37,131 nucleotides of DNA from an uncultured Gammaproteobacteria bacterium (lineage in GTDB: Bacteria; Pseudomonadota; Gammaproteobacteria; Arenicellales; JAANXG01): the NCBI GenBank assembly GCA_947259875.1, contig CAMYNX010000008.1:1-37131 (forward strand). Reading direction: 5' to 3'. Below the pieces are notes generated by a model that did no database searches, was not told the DNA's origin, and saw nothing but the letters and a program-made list of their open reading frames with translations. Each line of letters opens with the position of its first letter. The first letter of the stretch is position 1. The translations under genes and the position numbers were made by a program. Positions 1 through 7,696 of the stretch are shown one piece after another.

Positions 1-398
1 GGTGTCGGTGGTTCGAGGCCGCTCTCGCACGTCCTGTGCTACGCGGCACTCGTGCATCCTGCACGTCGTCCTGGTTACCCATAGCCACCAAGTTTATCAA
101 TAGCTTAGCTGACATCTTCCGTGGCCCTTTGAGGTCCACTGTGACGCAAGGGTGACGCGGATCCATAGGCAGCCCAAGATGTTTAGTCCAGTTTTTGAGT
201 CAAAGATCACCGAATTTCTCTCTTCGAAGCTCTCACATTTATTACTCTAGGTCATTTCTCACAGGGAACACGTTCACATTCTCGCAAAGACCACGGCGAG
301 GCACTCGCCTCGCCCAATAAGTCAGCAATGATCCAAACGGTAGTTAGTGATCGTGTTGACGGTCATGGCGCCTCGTGTCGAGGACCAATGCCGTAGGG
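1..398. other. Left-edge non-coding stretch
   Basis: I see no convincing gene here. It holds one copy of a 37-base repeat (54-90) that recurs at 5140-5176. It also has a GC-rich hairpin at 295-314 (arms of 7 bases, 6-base loop) about 85 bases past the stop of the minus-strand hydrolase; without a T run it is only a weak terminator candidate. Confidence 0.6.
54..90. repeat. 37-base dispersed repeat, copy 1
   Basis: This segment matches 5140-5176 at 34 of 37 positions in the same orientation, with a shared core of 20 identical bases (61-78 and flanks) ending in a CCACCA. Neither copy lies in a gene. Weak similarity (a shared CCTTTGAG) continues downstream of both copies, so the true repeat may be longer and degenerate. 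Confidence 0.6.
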
Positions 399-1456
399 CT
401 ATTTTTTGGCCGCCGCTCTATGAGTTTCCCTTTGCCTTTGGTTGCCAGCGAGGTGACGTTCCAGAAATCGACGGATATGCCGAGCAATCACGATGCCGTC
501 TTCTTCCAGTGCAAAGTGCCCTGTGTCCAGCAAATGAAACTCAAGGTTTTTGAGATCCCGTTTGTAGGGATGCGCGCCGTCAGCGGGGAAGATGTAATCG
601 TTCTTTCCCCAGACGACCAGGGTTGGCGGCTGATACTTGCGAAAGTAAGCCTGCCACGCGGGATAATGCGGGACATTGTTCTGGTAGTCGTAGAATAGGG
701 CCAATTGGATTTCTGGATTGCCTTCACGGGTCAGGTGGTGCAGATCGATCTTCCAGTTGTCCGGGCTGATGGCGTTTTCATTGCGTACGCCATGGGTGTA
801 TTGCCACTTCACGCCGTCAGGCGAAATAAATGCCGCCAATGGCTCGGCGTTCTCAGCCGTTGGGGCTTTCCAGTACTTACGTATCGGATCCCAGAACTCG
901 CGCAGCCCTTCCTCGTACGCGTTACCATTCTGAATGATCAGTGACTGCACCTGCTCCGGATGCCTGGCCGCAAGGCGGAAGCCGATTGGCGCACCGTAAT
1001 CCATCAGGTATAAGCTGTACTGCCCGATACCTAGCTTGGCGACGAAGGCCTCGATGAGGGTCGCCAGGTTATCGAAGCTATATACAATTCCTTCATCGCC
1101 GGCTGCGCGCTGTTCCCAAAGCCCGGATAATCCGGCGCCACCAAGTGACAATGATCCGCCAACGTGGGTATCAAGTTGCGAAACATATGGGACGACGTGG
1201 GGAAACCGTGCAGCAACAGAATGGTTGGAGCGTCGACCGGCCCGGCCTCGCGATAAAAGATTTCCACTCCGTTGACGGTTATCGTGTTGTGAACCGTCTG
1301 ATGGTGGTTCTCCACTGCGTTTACCGCAGCCCGCGATACATTCGTGGCAGAAGCCTGTGGTGACGAGCCTCCGACGGCTAGAGGGGCCGCCATGCTCCAC
1401 GTCAACATCGTTGCCGATAAAACCAAATTTCTCACCATTGATTTCGACTTAAACAT
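399..1456 (-). pseudogene. Exported alpha/beta hydrolase (epoxide hydrolase/dehalogenase type), frameshifted
   Basis: Two overlapping minus-strand frames together make one hydrolase of about 352 residues. The ATG at 1456 follows a GAGGAG ribosome site and begins a signal peptide. The first frame carries the oxyanion-loop motif HGFPTSS and continues to [13 protein letters not shown]. The second resumes at [14 protein letters not shown] and carries MDYGAPIG, which puts Asp at the nucleophile elbow as in haloalkane dehalogenases and epoxide hydrolases, then GKNDYIFP (acid region) and TGHFALEED (catalytic His). The break lies at about 1079-1087, near a TATATA run; a single missing base would restore MKEFVYSFDN. 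Translation as it stands ends before the catalytic residues. It lies 35 bases after the glutaredoxin stop, probably in one transcript. A sequencing error is as likely as true decay. Confidence 0.8.
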
Positions 1457-1491
1457 GAGTATTCTCCTCAAAGTAAGGACGTAGTTAACGA

Positions 1492-1731
1492 TTAATTCAA
1501 TTTGCCTTTCCGGTCGAGCGCCGAGAGCTCAACGAATCCGCCGACGGATTGGTCGTCGATGAAGATCTGTGGCACCGTGCGCCGACCGGATCTTTTCACC
1601 ATCTCCCGCGCGCGATCCGTATCCGAAGAAATATTGATCTCCTCGTAATCCAATCCATGGGCATCGAGTAGAGCCTTGGCGCGTACGCACCAAGGGCAGT
1701 GGTGGGTCGAATAGACTTTAATACGTTGCAT
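1492..1731 (-). CDS. Glutaredoxin (dithiol, GrxC-like)
   Basis: This 79-residue protein has the thioredoxin-fold glutaredoxin layout: a beta strand, then the redox motif CPWC (Cys12/Cys15), the TVPQIFID segment with its cis-proline, and the GGFVEL glutathione-binding turn. It would reduce protein disulfides or mixed disulfides with glutathione in the cytoplasm. The ATG at 1731 has an AAGGAGA ribosome site nine bases upstream. The length is normal for bacterial Grx3-type proteins. It sits between a decayed hydrolase fragment upstream and the frameshifted exported hydrolase downstream, all minus strand. Family assignment is firm; the specific partner is unknown. Confidence 0.93.
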   Translation of the reverse strand: MQRIKVYSTHHCPWCVRAKALLDAHGLDYEEINISSDTDRAREMVKRSGRRTVPQIFIDDQSVGGFVELSALDRKGKLN

Positions 1732-1766
1732 GATTCTTTCTCCTTTACGGTTGTTAGGAATAGGGT

Positions 1767-1985
1767 TTACTTAGCTTGCATGGCCTGTTCGGCTTCGCGG
1801 GTGGTCCACACCGCATTGGCCATGTAGCGAAAGTTCACCAACGCGGCCGCGTAGCCATCGCCTTCCTCGACCTGCGCCGCAGCCGTGGCGTCAGAAACCA
1901 CCGCGACTTCAAAGCCCTTGTGGTCCGCAAAATATTGATCGTCGCGCACCGCGATGACAAAACGAGTCAGATGAAAATTTCTTCA
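1767..1985 (-). pseudogene. C-terminal fragment of an isochorismatase-family cysteine hydrolase
   Basis: An open stretch of about 70 residues reads FVIAVRDDQYFADHKGFEV, then VVSDATAA, then AALVNFRYMANAVWTT. This is the pattern of the last third of isochorismatase-like amidohydrolases: the helix after the nucleophile, the VSDAT strand and the C-terminal VWTT segment. The nucleophile-bearing two thirds are absent upstream; a stop lies in frame just before the fragment and the next 300 bases show no homologous reading frame. The only starts are internal (GTG at 1949). I read it as a 5'-truncated remnant. A small expressed protein is possible but has no supporting ribosome site. Confidence 0.6.
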
Positions 1986-2292
1986 AGTAATCCACGAGCG
2001 TGAATGCAACTCAGTGACGTAGTTGTAAATGGGGCCGAAATTTGGATCTCTTCAACGAACTAGCCGGTGATGCGATACGGGTTGATACCGCTTAGGAGTG
2101 TCCGCGTCGGAGGCGCGTATTCGCTGACTGCCGATCACTCGAGCGGAATACAATTAGATACCAGCCCGCTTGTGTCGGGCGCATCTTTCCGGCGGGAGTT
2201 GTTTTGGAGTGAGTCCTGCATCGTTATGCAAAACTGGGCAAACGAAGAATCGTCGCCAACACCGGCGCTATCTACCGAACGGCGTTACGTAA
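1986..2292. other. Non-coding gap between decayed hydrolase fragment and HD-GYP gene
   Basis: No supported gene is visible. A hairpin with 5-base arms (2164-2180) lies downstream of the HD-GYP stop but has no T run in the direction of transcription. The stretch may include unrecognisable remains of the missing 5' part of the isochorismatase-like gene. Confidence 0.5.
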
Positions 2293-3756
2293 TCAGGCCC
2301 GCAACGGGACAATCTTCGCAGGTGAAGTTCCTGAGCCTATGGACGTGCCTTCGAACTGCTCGCTGTAAGTTTCCCGGATCGTGTCGAACTCGCCTTGGCA
2401 GGCGAGAAAGGCATCCACCACCACCGGATCGAAATGCCGACCGCGGTCCTTGAGGATGCGGCGGACCGCTTCTTCGTGGTCGTAGGCCGGTTTGTATACA
2501 CGTTTTGTGGTGATACAGTCATATGCGTCACTCACAGCTACGATACGCGCGCTGAGCGGGATCTCCTCGCCCACCAGATGACGCGGATAGCCGGAGCCGT
2601 CCCACTTTTCATGGTGACAGTAAGCGATCTCCATCCCCATCTCCAGGAACGTGTGGTCATCGAAGTCATCGATCACCGAGCGCAGAGTGCTGGCGCCGAT
2701 GATCGTGTGCTCGCGCATGACGTTGAATTCTTCGTCAGTCAGCCGGGACGGCTTGCGGAGAATGGCATCCGGTATACCCACCTTTCCGATGTCGTGCAGG
2801 GGGCTGGATTTTTCGAGCTGGTCGATGAATCTTTCATCGATGCAATCGGCATACGGCGAGTCCCGGAGCGCCGCCGCGATGCTCCGACTGTACGCCGCGA
2901 TCCGCTCCAGGTGGCGGCCGGTTTCCGCGTCGCGAGACTCGGCGAGTCGCGCCAAGGTAACGAGAGCCATGTCTCTGGTCTTGAGGATCTCGGCGGTGCG
3001 ATTTTCCACCGCTTGTGCTTGGGTCTGCAGCGACGTGCTCATCTCATTGAATTCGCGGAGCAGGTTTCCAATTGAGCCGCGTTCGCGATGCTCGATCTGG
3101 ACTCCGAGATGGCCGTCCGCGATCCGATTGGCGGCGTCGATGAGCTGGAGAGTGGGCCGGGTAGCCCGACGCGTGAACCACCACGCCAGCGCGAGGGCGG
3201 ACAGGAAGGTCACCATGAAGACCAGGCCGAGCACCTGTGTAGATTGCTTGATGCGAGCTTGGGCAGCGGCGGTGCGCTGTTTGAGATGTGGCGTCGCGAC
3301 GTGGCGGATTCTGCGCACCAAGTTAACGATCTGTTCACCGATTCGCGCTACTTCGATCTGCATCTTCTGCCGCAGGGCGTTGTCGCCGATGGCGGTCACG
3401 AAGCGACTGAACCCCAATTTGTATCGGTCGACCAACTCTACGCCGTCCTGGATCAGGATGCTGCTAGCCCCCGCGTGGTGGCAGTCTTGACACGCGTTCA
3501 TCTGCGATTCGAGCCCACGGACGGTTGTGACAACATGATCGAGATTGTTCGCAAACACAGTTCCCGAAACCTCCAGCGCCTGCTTGGATAGGACGATCTG
3601 TCGTTCGAGATCTTGCCTCAGGTCCTCGACCTTGTGTAACGCGATGATCATATCGAGCTCCGCCGAGCTCTTCCGAAGAACGTGCAGGCTGAGGCCGTAG
3701 CCCGCGCCAAAGAGCATGAACAGCAGCGTGAGAGTGACGACGAATCGGCGTTTCAT
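2293..3756 (-). CDS. Membrane HD-GYP phosphodiesterase with periplasmic CxxCH sensor domain
   Basis: The 487-residue protein starts with a membrane segment (about 4-24), has a periplasmic helical region (25-172), a second membrane segment (174-194), a HAMP-like linker (195-248) and a cytoplasmic HD-GYP domain (about 262-460). HD-GYP hallmarks are present: HDIGKVGIPD (His321/Asp322) and HHEKWDGSGYP (381-391), so hydrolysis of cyclic di-GMP is expected. The periplasmic region contains CQDCHH (Cys89, Cys92, His93), a c-type heme attachment motif. With this, the domain may sense redox state or a heme ligand such as NO or CO. Its start overlaps the stop of the PhnD-like gene by four bases (ATGA), so the two are translationally coupled. 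The HD-GYP call is firm; heme binding is inferred from one motif. Confidence 0.92.
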   Translation of the reverse strand: MKRRFVVTLTLLFMLFGAGYGLSLHVLRKSSAELDMIIALHKVEDLRQDLERQIVLSKQALEVSGTVFANNLDHVVTTVRGLESQMNACQDCHHAGASSILIQDGVELVDRYKLGFSRFVTAIGDNALRQKMQIEVARIGEQIVNLVRRIRHVATPHLKQRTAAAQARIKQSTQVLGLVFMVTFLSALALAWWFTRRATRPTLQLIDAANRIADGHLGVQIEHRERGSIGNLLREFNEMSTSLQTQAQAVENRTAEILKTRDMALVTLARLAESRDAETGRHLERIAAYSRSIAAALRDSPYADCIDERFIDQLEKSSPLHDIGKVGIPDAILRKPSRLTDEEFNVMREHTIIGASTLRSVIDDFDDHTFLEMGMEIAYCHHEKWDGSGYPRHLVGEEIPLSARIVAVSDAYDCITTKRVYKPAYDHEEAVRRILKDRGRHFDPVVVDAFLACQGEFDTIRETYSEQFEGTSIGSGTSPAKIVPLRA

Positions 3757-4811
3757 TTGTTGATGTAGCTATAGCTTTCGATGTCGATGCCAGCCTTGGC
3801 AGCGAGGTCGAAAACCGGACCGTAGTCTGCGGTACGCGTCACCTCGAATCTCAACGCCCCCATGCTCTCGAGAATTGCTCTGCCCTCGACGGTGTTTTCA
3901 AGGTTGATCAGGAGGTCGCGGACTTGTTCCTTGAGTCCGGGGTCGAGCAATGTCGACATGAACAGACCGTTCGACGGTACGCGCGGTGACACGGCAAGGA
4001 CCCGCAGTTCTTCCTCGACGCGCGGGTCGGCTTGCATGCGCCAATCCATCACCGTGTTCTTCGCGGCCCCGATATCGGCTTCGCTGTTGAGCACCGCCGA
4101 CACCGTTGCGTCGTGACTTCCCCAGAAGCGTACCTCGGAGAAGAACGTCCCCAGATCCTCGACACCGTGCCGTCGCAGGTAAGCCCGGGGAAACACGTAA
4201 CCGGCGGTGGTGGCTTTCTCGACAAGGGCGAGTCTCTTGCCCTGCATGTCGGCGACAGTTTTGATGTCGCTGTCCTTGCGTACGAAGATCTGGCCGAAGT
4301 AGGTGGAAGTGCCGTCCCGATTGACCGGCCGGGCGATGGGCTCCATGCTGAGCTGAGCGCTCGCCAGCCCGCCGGTAAAAGAGCCTAGGAAAGCGGCCAG
4401 TACCTCGTTGCTGGTGATGCGCTCGACGATATTGCCGTAGCGGCTGAGCATGGTCAGCCGGAAATTGGCGTCGAGCTCGCTGGACAGGTACTCTGCCAGC
4501 GTCTCGTATCGCGCCACCTGGTCGAAGATGTTTCTTTCCGGAATGAGGCCGATATTGATCGCCAGGTTATCGCTGCGTACCGTTGCTGCCCACGGCCCTG
4601 CGACCGTCAGCACCAGCATCGTTATAACGAGGTGATGAACCTTGCGCCGCAGTAACGGCAAGATTGCTGATGCTCGAAACCCGATACGGGTAAATATGAA
4701 ATGTGTGGCGTGTTTTTGATCGGTCACGCCGCCGCAGGCCATCGAGACCGCGCGTCCGACTAATGACGCGATAAATGACAAAAGCATGGCGTACGCCAAC
4801 ATGGTTGACAT
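3753..4811 (-). CDS. PhnD-like periplasmic substrate-binding protein
   Basis: About 352 residues resemble the phosphate/phosphonate-binding PhnD/SsuA-like family: IGLIPERNIFDQVARYETLA at the start of the mature part, a FVRKDSDIKTVADMQGKRLA segment, AADIGAAKN-type closing residues and DPGLKEQVRDLLINL near the end. Such proteins bind a small ligand in the periplasm. No ABC permease or ATPase lies nearby. Instead the gene is coupled by a 4-base overlap to a membrane HD-GYP protein, suggesting a ligand-presenting subunit of a sensor rather than a transporter. The ATG at 4811 has AAGGGG eight bases upstream and is chosen here, but it leaves an unusually long N-terminus with two hydrophobic stretches. 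A start nearer HHLVITMLVLTVAG would give a normal signal peptide. Confidence 0.82.
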   Translation of the reverse strand: MSTMLAYAMLLSFIASLVGRAVSMACGGVTDQKHATHFIFTRIGFRASAILPLLRRKVHHLVITMLVLTVAGPWAATVRSDNLAINIGLIPERNIFDQVARYETLAEYLSSELDANFRLTMLSRYGNIVERITSNEVLAAFLGSFTGGLASAQLSMEPIARPVNRDGTSTYFGQIFVRKDSDIKTVADMQGKRLALVEKATTAGYVFPRAYLRRHGVEDLGTFFSEVRFWGSHDATVSAVLNSEADIGAAKNTVMDWRMQADPRVEEELRVLAVSPRVPSNGLFMSTLLDPGLKEQVRDLLINLENTVEGRAILESMGALRFEVTRTADYGPVFDLAAKAGIDIESYSYINK

Positions 4812-5139
4812 AATAGTCACCCCTTATATTTAGTATAGCCGCGTAATCGAGATGATCCAGAATCCGTATGACCGCCGCCGCGTCTTCGATGCTTAGATGA
4901 CCTCCACGGCGCCGCCGCAGTGGTTCCAGGTTTCGATGTCGATCGTGCCTACAGGGATCTAGGTAAGGAGCGAGACCGGTAGCTTTGAACACACGTCTTC
5001 ACCCCAAGCAGACGTTGAAATATTTCTAAATGGGGGTTCGTAACGAGTCCTGAGCCGTCTTTGTCAATGCTGTTCTCGACGAACTTTTTTGGAAAACGCT
5101 TTTGTTGCCGCACCGATCACTTCGAGATTGCGGATTACC

Positions 5140-5176
5140 GCATCTTGCACGTCGTCCTGGTTACCTATAACCACCA
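5140..5176. repeat. 37-base dispersed repeat, copy 2
   Basis: Same-orientation match to 54-90 with three mismatches. It lies in the gap upstream of the PhnD-like gene, so the two copies bracket the block running from the hydrolase to the HD-GYP/PhnD pair. Confidence 0.6.
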
Positions 5177-5294
5177 GCTAACGGATTGATTGGTAATACC
5201 TTTTCCAAAGTCCATCACTCGGCAGTTCCTTTGAGTACCACCAGCGCGGGAGTTTTGCGGGACTTGTCCGACGATCGTTAAGAGAGAAAAAAAG

Positions 5295-5353
5295 AAAAGG
5301 GGTCGGTGACAAACGATTAAGCTACTGATTCTCAGTTGTCACCGACCCCTTTT
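5295..5353. repeat. Palindromic repeat, 18-base perfect arms (REP-like)
   Basis: The arms 5295-5312 and 5336-5353 (AAAAGGGGTCGGTGACAA and its complement) pair perfectly around a 23-base loop. A degenerate copy with a related loop (ending TCTGATCCTCAG) is at 9541-9597. The A-rich and T-rich ends mean that it could terminate transcription in both directions, but the dispersed copies point to a REP/MITE-like repeat. Confidence 0.75.
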
Positions 5354-5449
5354 TCGGGTGGAATCGCGAACAGCAAACCTGCCACGAAGGCGGGTCTGCG
5401 AAGTTGCACAAAGCTTGAAATAGAGGGTTCACCCCACTGGCCACGAGCA

Positions 5450-5960
5450 TCACTGCGGACACGCTTCGCCTTCCGTTACGATAGGGATAGGTAATCCACC
5501 TTCAGGCAGTAACTCCGTGCCAATGGTAGGTAGGCACCCACTTCGTGTGATTCCGAACTTAAGCTTGAAAATGGATATGTCTCCCAAACCAATGGGCGGA
5601 GTTAGGAAACCACAGCCAGGACTGACTGCCATGTTCTCAAATGTGGCCTTCACTTTTCCCATACCATTACGCTTTACGCTGTACTCAGCCGTACCCTTTT
5701 GTCTAATAATGCACAAGCCACCGATGTTCTGTCTAGCTTTCGCCGGGGCGCTACCCTTGCCGTCTACGCAAAAGCGAACTTGTGTGGCTATGGGGAGCTG
5801 CAAAAGTGGATTGGACGGATCCGGCAAGATAAACCCAGAAAGATTGGCCACGTAGCAGCCTGTAACGGAACTCTCTGAAAAACCTCCGGTAGTTCCCGTG
5901 GCATGCACAGTCTGGGTTGAGAGGATTAAAATTGCCAAACAAAGAACGAATCTTTTTCAT
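5450..5960 (-). CDS. Small secreted protein of unknown function, frameshift in signal peptide
   Basis: From the ATG at 5960, with an AGGAGG ribosome site nine bases upstream (5970-5975), the frame reads MKKIRSLF. The rest of the protein is in another frame and continues AILILSTQTVHATGTTGG. Removing one G at about 5935-5936 joins them into an ideal signal peptide with cleavage after TVHA. The mature part is about 150 residues and Cys-containing: SVTGCYVANLSG, VRFCVDGKG, GLCIIRQKG, VSPGCGFLTPP, RSGCLPTIG, GEACPQ. I do not recognise the family; six or so cysteines suggest disulfides in the periplasm or outside. The in-frame TTG at 5938 is a poor alternative start because it would remove the basic N-region and has no ribosome site. 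Confidence 0.7.
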
Positions 5961-6144
5961 GGTTTCTGACCTCCTATAGCCGTCTCTTACTGAACAAACC
6001 ATTGGCCTACGATTTACTGCACCGCAAGCCAAAAAGGTCGACGTACCTCTTTTTTTTGATGTCCCGTGTTAACTCCGGATCGAGTATTCATGCCATGACT
6101 GGGGTCAAAGATACGGCGGGTGAGGGGGTCCAACCCGGAGATAT

Positions 6145-6181
6145 GGGTAACACTTTATACCGAGGACATAGGTAACACTTT
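6145..6181. mobile_element. Insertion-sequence end with iterated GGTAACACTTT
   Basis: Two direct copies of GGTAACACTTT, 25 bases apart, sit at the 3' side of the transposase remnant. I interpret them as transposase-binding sites at one end of the former IS481-type element. The other end was not found, so only a fragment remains. Confidence 0.5.
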
Positions 6182-6330
6182 AGGCGCGAAGGGGTTATCT
6201 ATCGGTTCGACCCGACATTCGTCTTCGTCGAAATACCCTCAATCAAACTGCATAAAGCTCACACGCCAAATCTGGTCATTGACCTCGCGGATGCGAAAGA
6301 TTTGGCCTGCAAAGACGACACTTAAATAAT
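6155..6330 (-). pseudogene. IS481-family transposase C-terminal remnant
   Basis: The minus strand reads VVFAGQIFRIREVNDQIW, then RVSFMQFD, a TGA stop (6239-6241), then GYFDEDECRVEPIDNPFAP and KVLPMSSV before a TAA. This is the C-terminal pattern I associate with IS481-type transposases. The stop and the lack of any catalytic core upstream mark it as dead. Immediately beyond it are two copies of GGTAACACTTT (6146-6156, 6171-6181), typical of the iterated end sequences of such elements. Its upstream edge is cut where the 6331 repeat begins. Confidence 0.65.
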
Positions 6331-6419
6331 AAGGGACAGACCACGATTTCTGGTAATGAGCCCACGTAGAACGCGGTCGCGAACCGATGGTAATGTTATT
6401 AAGCGTGGTCTGTCCCCTT
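6331..6419. repeat. ~88-base inverted-end repeat, copy A
   Basis: The ends AAGGGACAGACCACG (6331-6345) and CGTGGTCTGTCCCCTT (6404-6419) are complementary, enclosing a middle with TTTCTGGTAATGAGCCCA and ACCGATGG. The same element recurs in the same orientation at 7468-7555. The two copies flank the dehydratase gene. The short size, terminal inverted repeats and lack of a gene fit a MITE or a REP-pair unit. Confidence 0.8.
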
Positions 6420-6457
6420 TTGTCCAATTGCTGTGACGTATCTGCGACCCGGTTCCG

Positions 6458-7423
6458 TTATCCTTCCGCCTGCAAGAGCAAACGTAGTTTGTCCATGGAT
6501 AAATTGCCTCCACAGAAGTCGATCGCGACTTTTTTACCCGCCAACTGCTCTCGCAACTGAATCGCCGCGGCCAACGGAAGCCCTGCTGCGCCTTCCGGCA
6601 GATTGCGAGTGTGTTCAATTAGCATGCGCATGGCTTGTTTAGTATCTTTATCATCCACGAGCACAAAATCATCCAGATATTTGCGCATGATAGCCTGGGT
6701 GTTCTCGAACGGAATGCGCGTTGCAACGCCTTCGATAAAGGTTTGCATCGGTCCAAGTACCGGCTTGCCTGCCGCCCATGAAAGTTGCTGGGTCGGAGCT
6801 TGTGCGGACTGGACACCGATTACCTTAATGTTGGGATCGATGGTCTTGGCGACAATAGCTGTGCCGCAGACACCGCTTCCGGCACCGACGGGTATGATCA
6901 TTACATCCACATCTGGCAGATCTTCAAGAATTTCGAGCGCGAAAGTAGCTACGCCACAGATCAGCGGGCTATCCGTCGGGCCAACAAAGTAACCGCCCCG
7001 CTCCTGCGCTACGGCTGCGATCCACTCCCTTGCGGTATCAAAATCTGGACCGTGAAAGACGACCTCTGCTCCTAATCCGCGCATTGCCGTTACCTTGGTT
7101 GGATTGGCGCCCGCTGGAACCGCAATCGTTGCGCCGATTCCATATGCATTGGCTGCATAGGCAATACTCTGTCCGTGGTTCCCAGTGGACGCAGTGAAAA
7201 GCCCCGCCTGTTTCTGCTCTTGGTTCAAATTGGCAGCCATATTGAGACCCCCACGCACTTTGAACGCGCCGATAGGCTGATGATTTTCGTGCTTGACATA
7301 GAGATCCAGCCCGGCTGCGTCATTCAGTCCACTGTAGGAATAAAGTGGTGTTGGTTTTAGATAACGGTAGACGTTGGGACGGGCAGCGAGCACATCTCTA
7401 AAGGTTGGCATTTGATCAAGCAT
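6458..7423 (-). CDS. PLP-dependent threonine/serine dehydratase-like enzyme
   Basis: This 321-residue fold-type II PLP enzyme removes ammonia from a beta-hydroxy amino acid (threonine, serine or hydroxyaspartate). The Schiff-base lysine is in GAFKVRGG (Lys55), STGNHGQS is the substrate/cofactor loop and GAGSGVCG the phosphate-binding glycine loop; DFCGGNLS is near the C-terminus. There is no ACT regulatory domain, so it matches the short catabolic or racemase-like group rather than biosynthetic IlvA. I chose the ATG at 7423 because AAGGGG lies six bases upstream; a GTG at 7438 would bury that site. The gene stands alone, with repeat copies A and B on either side. The exact substrate cannot be read from sequence. 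Confidence 0.9.
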   Translation of the reverse strand: MLDQMPTFRDVLAARPNVYRYLKPTPLYSYSGLNDAAGLDLYVKHENHQPIGAFKVRGGLNMAANLNQEQKQAGLFTASTGNHGQSIAYAANAYGIGATIAVPAGANPTKVTAMRGLGAEVVFHGPDFDTAREWIAAVAQERGGYFVGPTDSPLICGVATFALEILEDLPDVDVMIIPVGAGSGVCGTAIVAKTIDPNIKVIGVQSAQAPTQQLSWAAGKPVLGPMQTFIEGVATRIPFENTQAIMRKYLDDFVLVDDKDTKQAMRMLIEHTRNLPEGAAGLPLAAAIQLREQLAGKKVAIDFCGGNLSMDKLRLLLQAEG

Positions 7424-7467
7424 TATGTCCCCTTGCACGTGTAGGTTTCGGAATAATTAAGAATAAT

Positions 7468-7555
7468 AAGGTACAGTCCACGATTTCTGGTAATGAGCCC
7501 ATGTCAAACGCGGCCGCAGACCGATGGCATTTTTATTAAGCGCGGTCTGTCCCCT
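7468..7555. repeat. ~88-base inverted-end repeat, copy B
   Basis: Same-orientation homologue of 6331-6419: it shares the CCACGATTTCTGGTAATGAG block and CCGATGG, and ends GCGGTCTGTCCCCT. Its left arm (AAGGTACAGTCCACG) has drifted from perfect pairing. It lies just upstream of the dehydratase start. Confidence 0.78.
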
Positions 7556-7696
7556 ATTGGCGTGAATTTACTCGGCCGTGGCAAAGCTTGACACAGGTCA
7601 AGGCGCACCTCCGGCATGTGGCTGAATAATGACCCGCATGACGTAGGAGGCGGGAAGGGGTTGAGCCAACGGTGGATTGCTATCTAGGAGGTCGAT

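Larger units (their letters stand above)
4812..5449. other. Repeat-containing intergenic region
   Basis: No supported gene lies in these ~640 bases. Contents are the ribosome site of the PhnD-like gene (4820-4825), the second copy of the 37-base repeat (5140-5176) and a perfect 18-base inverted repeat (5295-5353). Open frames in the first 180 bases lack any recognisable protein pattern. Confidence 0.6.

Noticed and set aside
6-30. tRNA T-arm-like stretch (GGTTCGAGGCC) at the left edge
   Set aside because: Only one weak arm with wobble pairs is visible and the rest would lie outside the window; no acceptor or CCA context can be confirmed.
2395-3591. Long plus-strand open frames opposite the HD-GYP gene
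   Set aside because: They are antisense to a gene with clear domains, have no ribosome sites and show no protein motifs.
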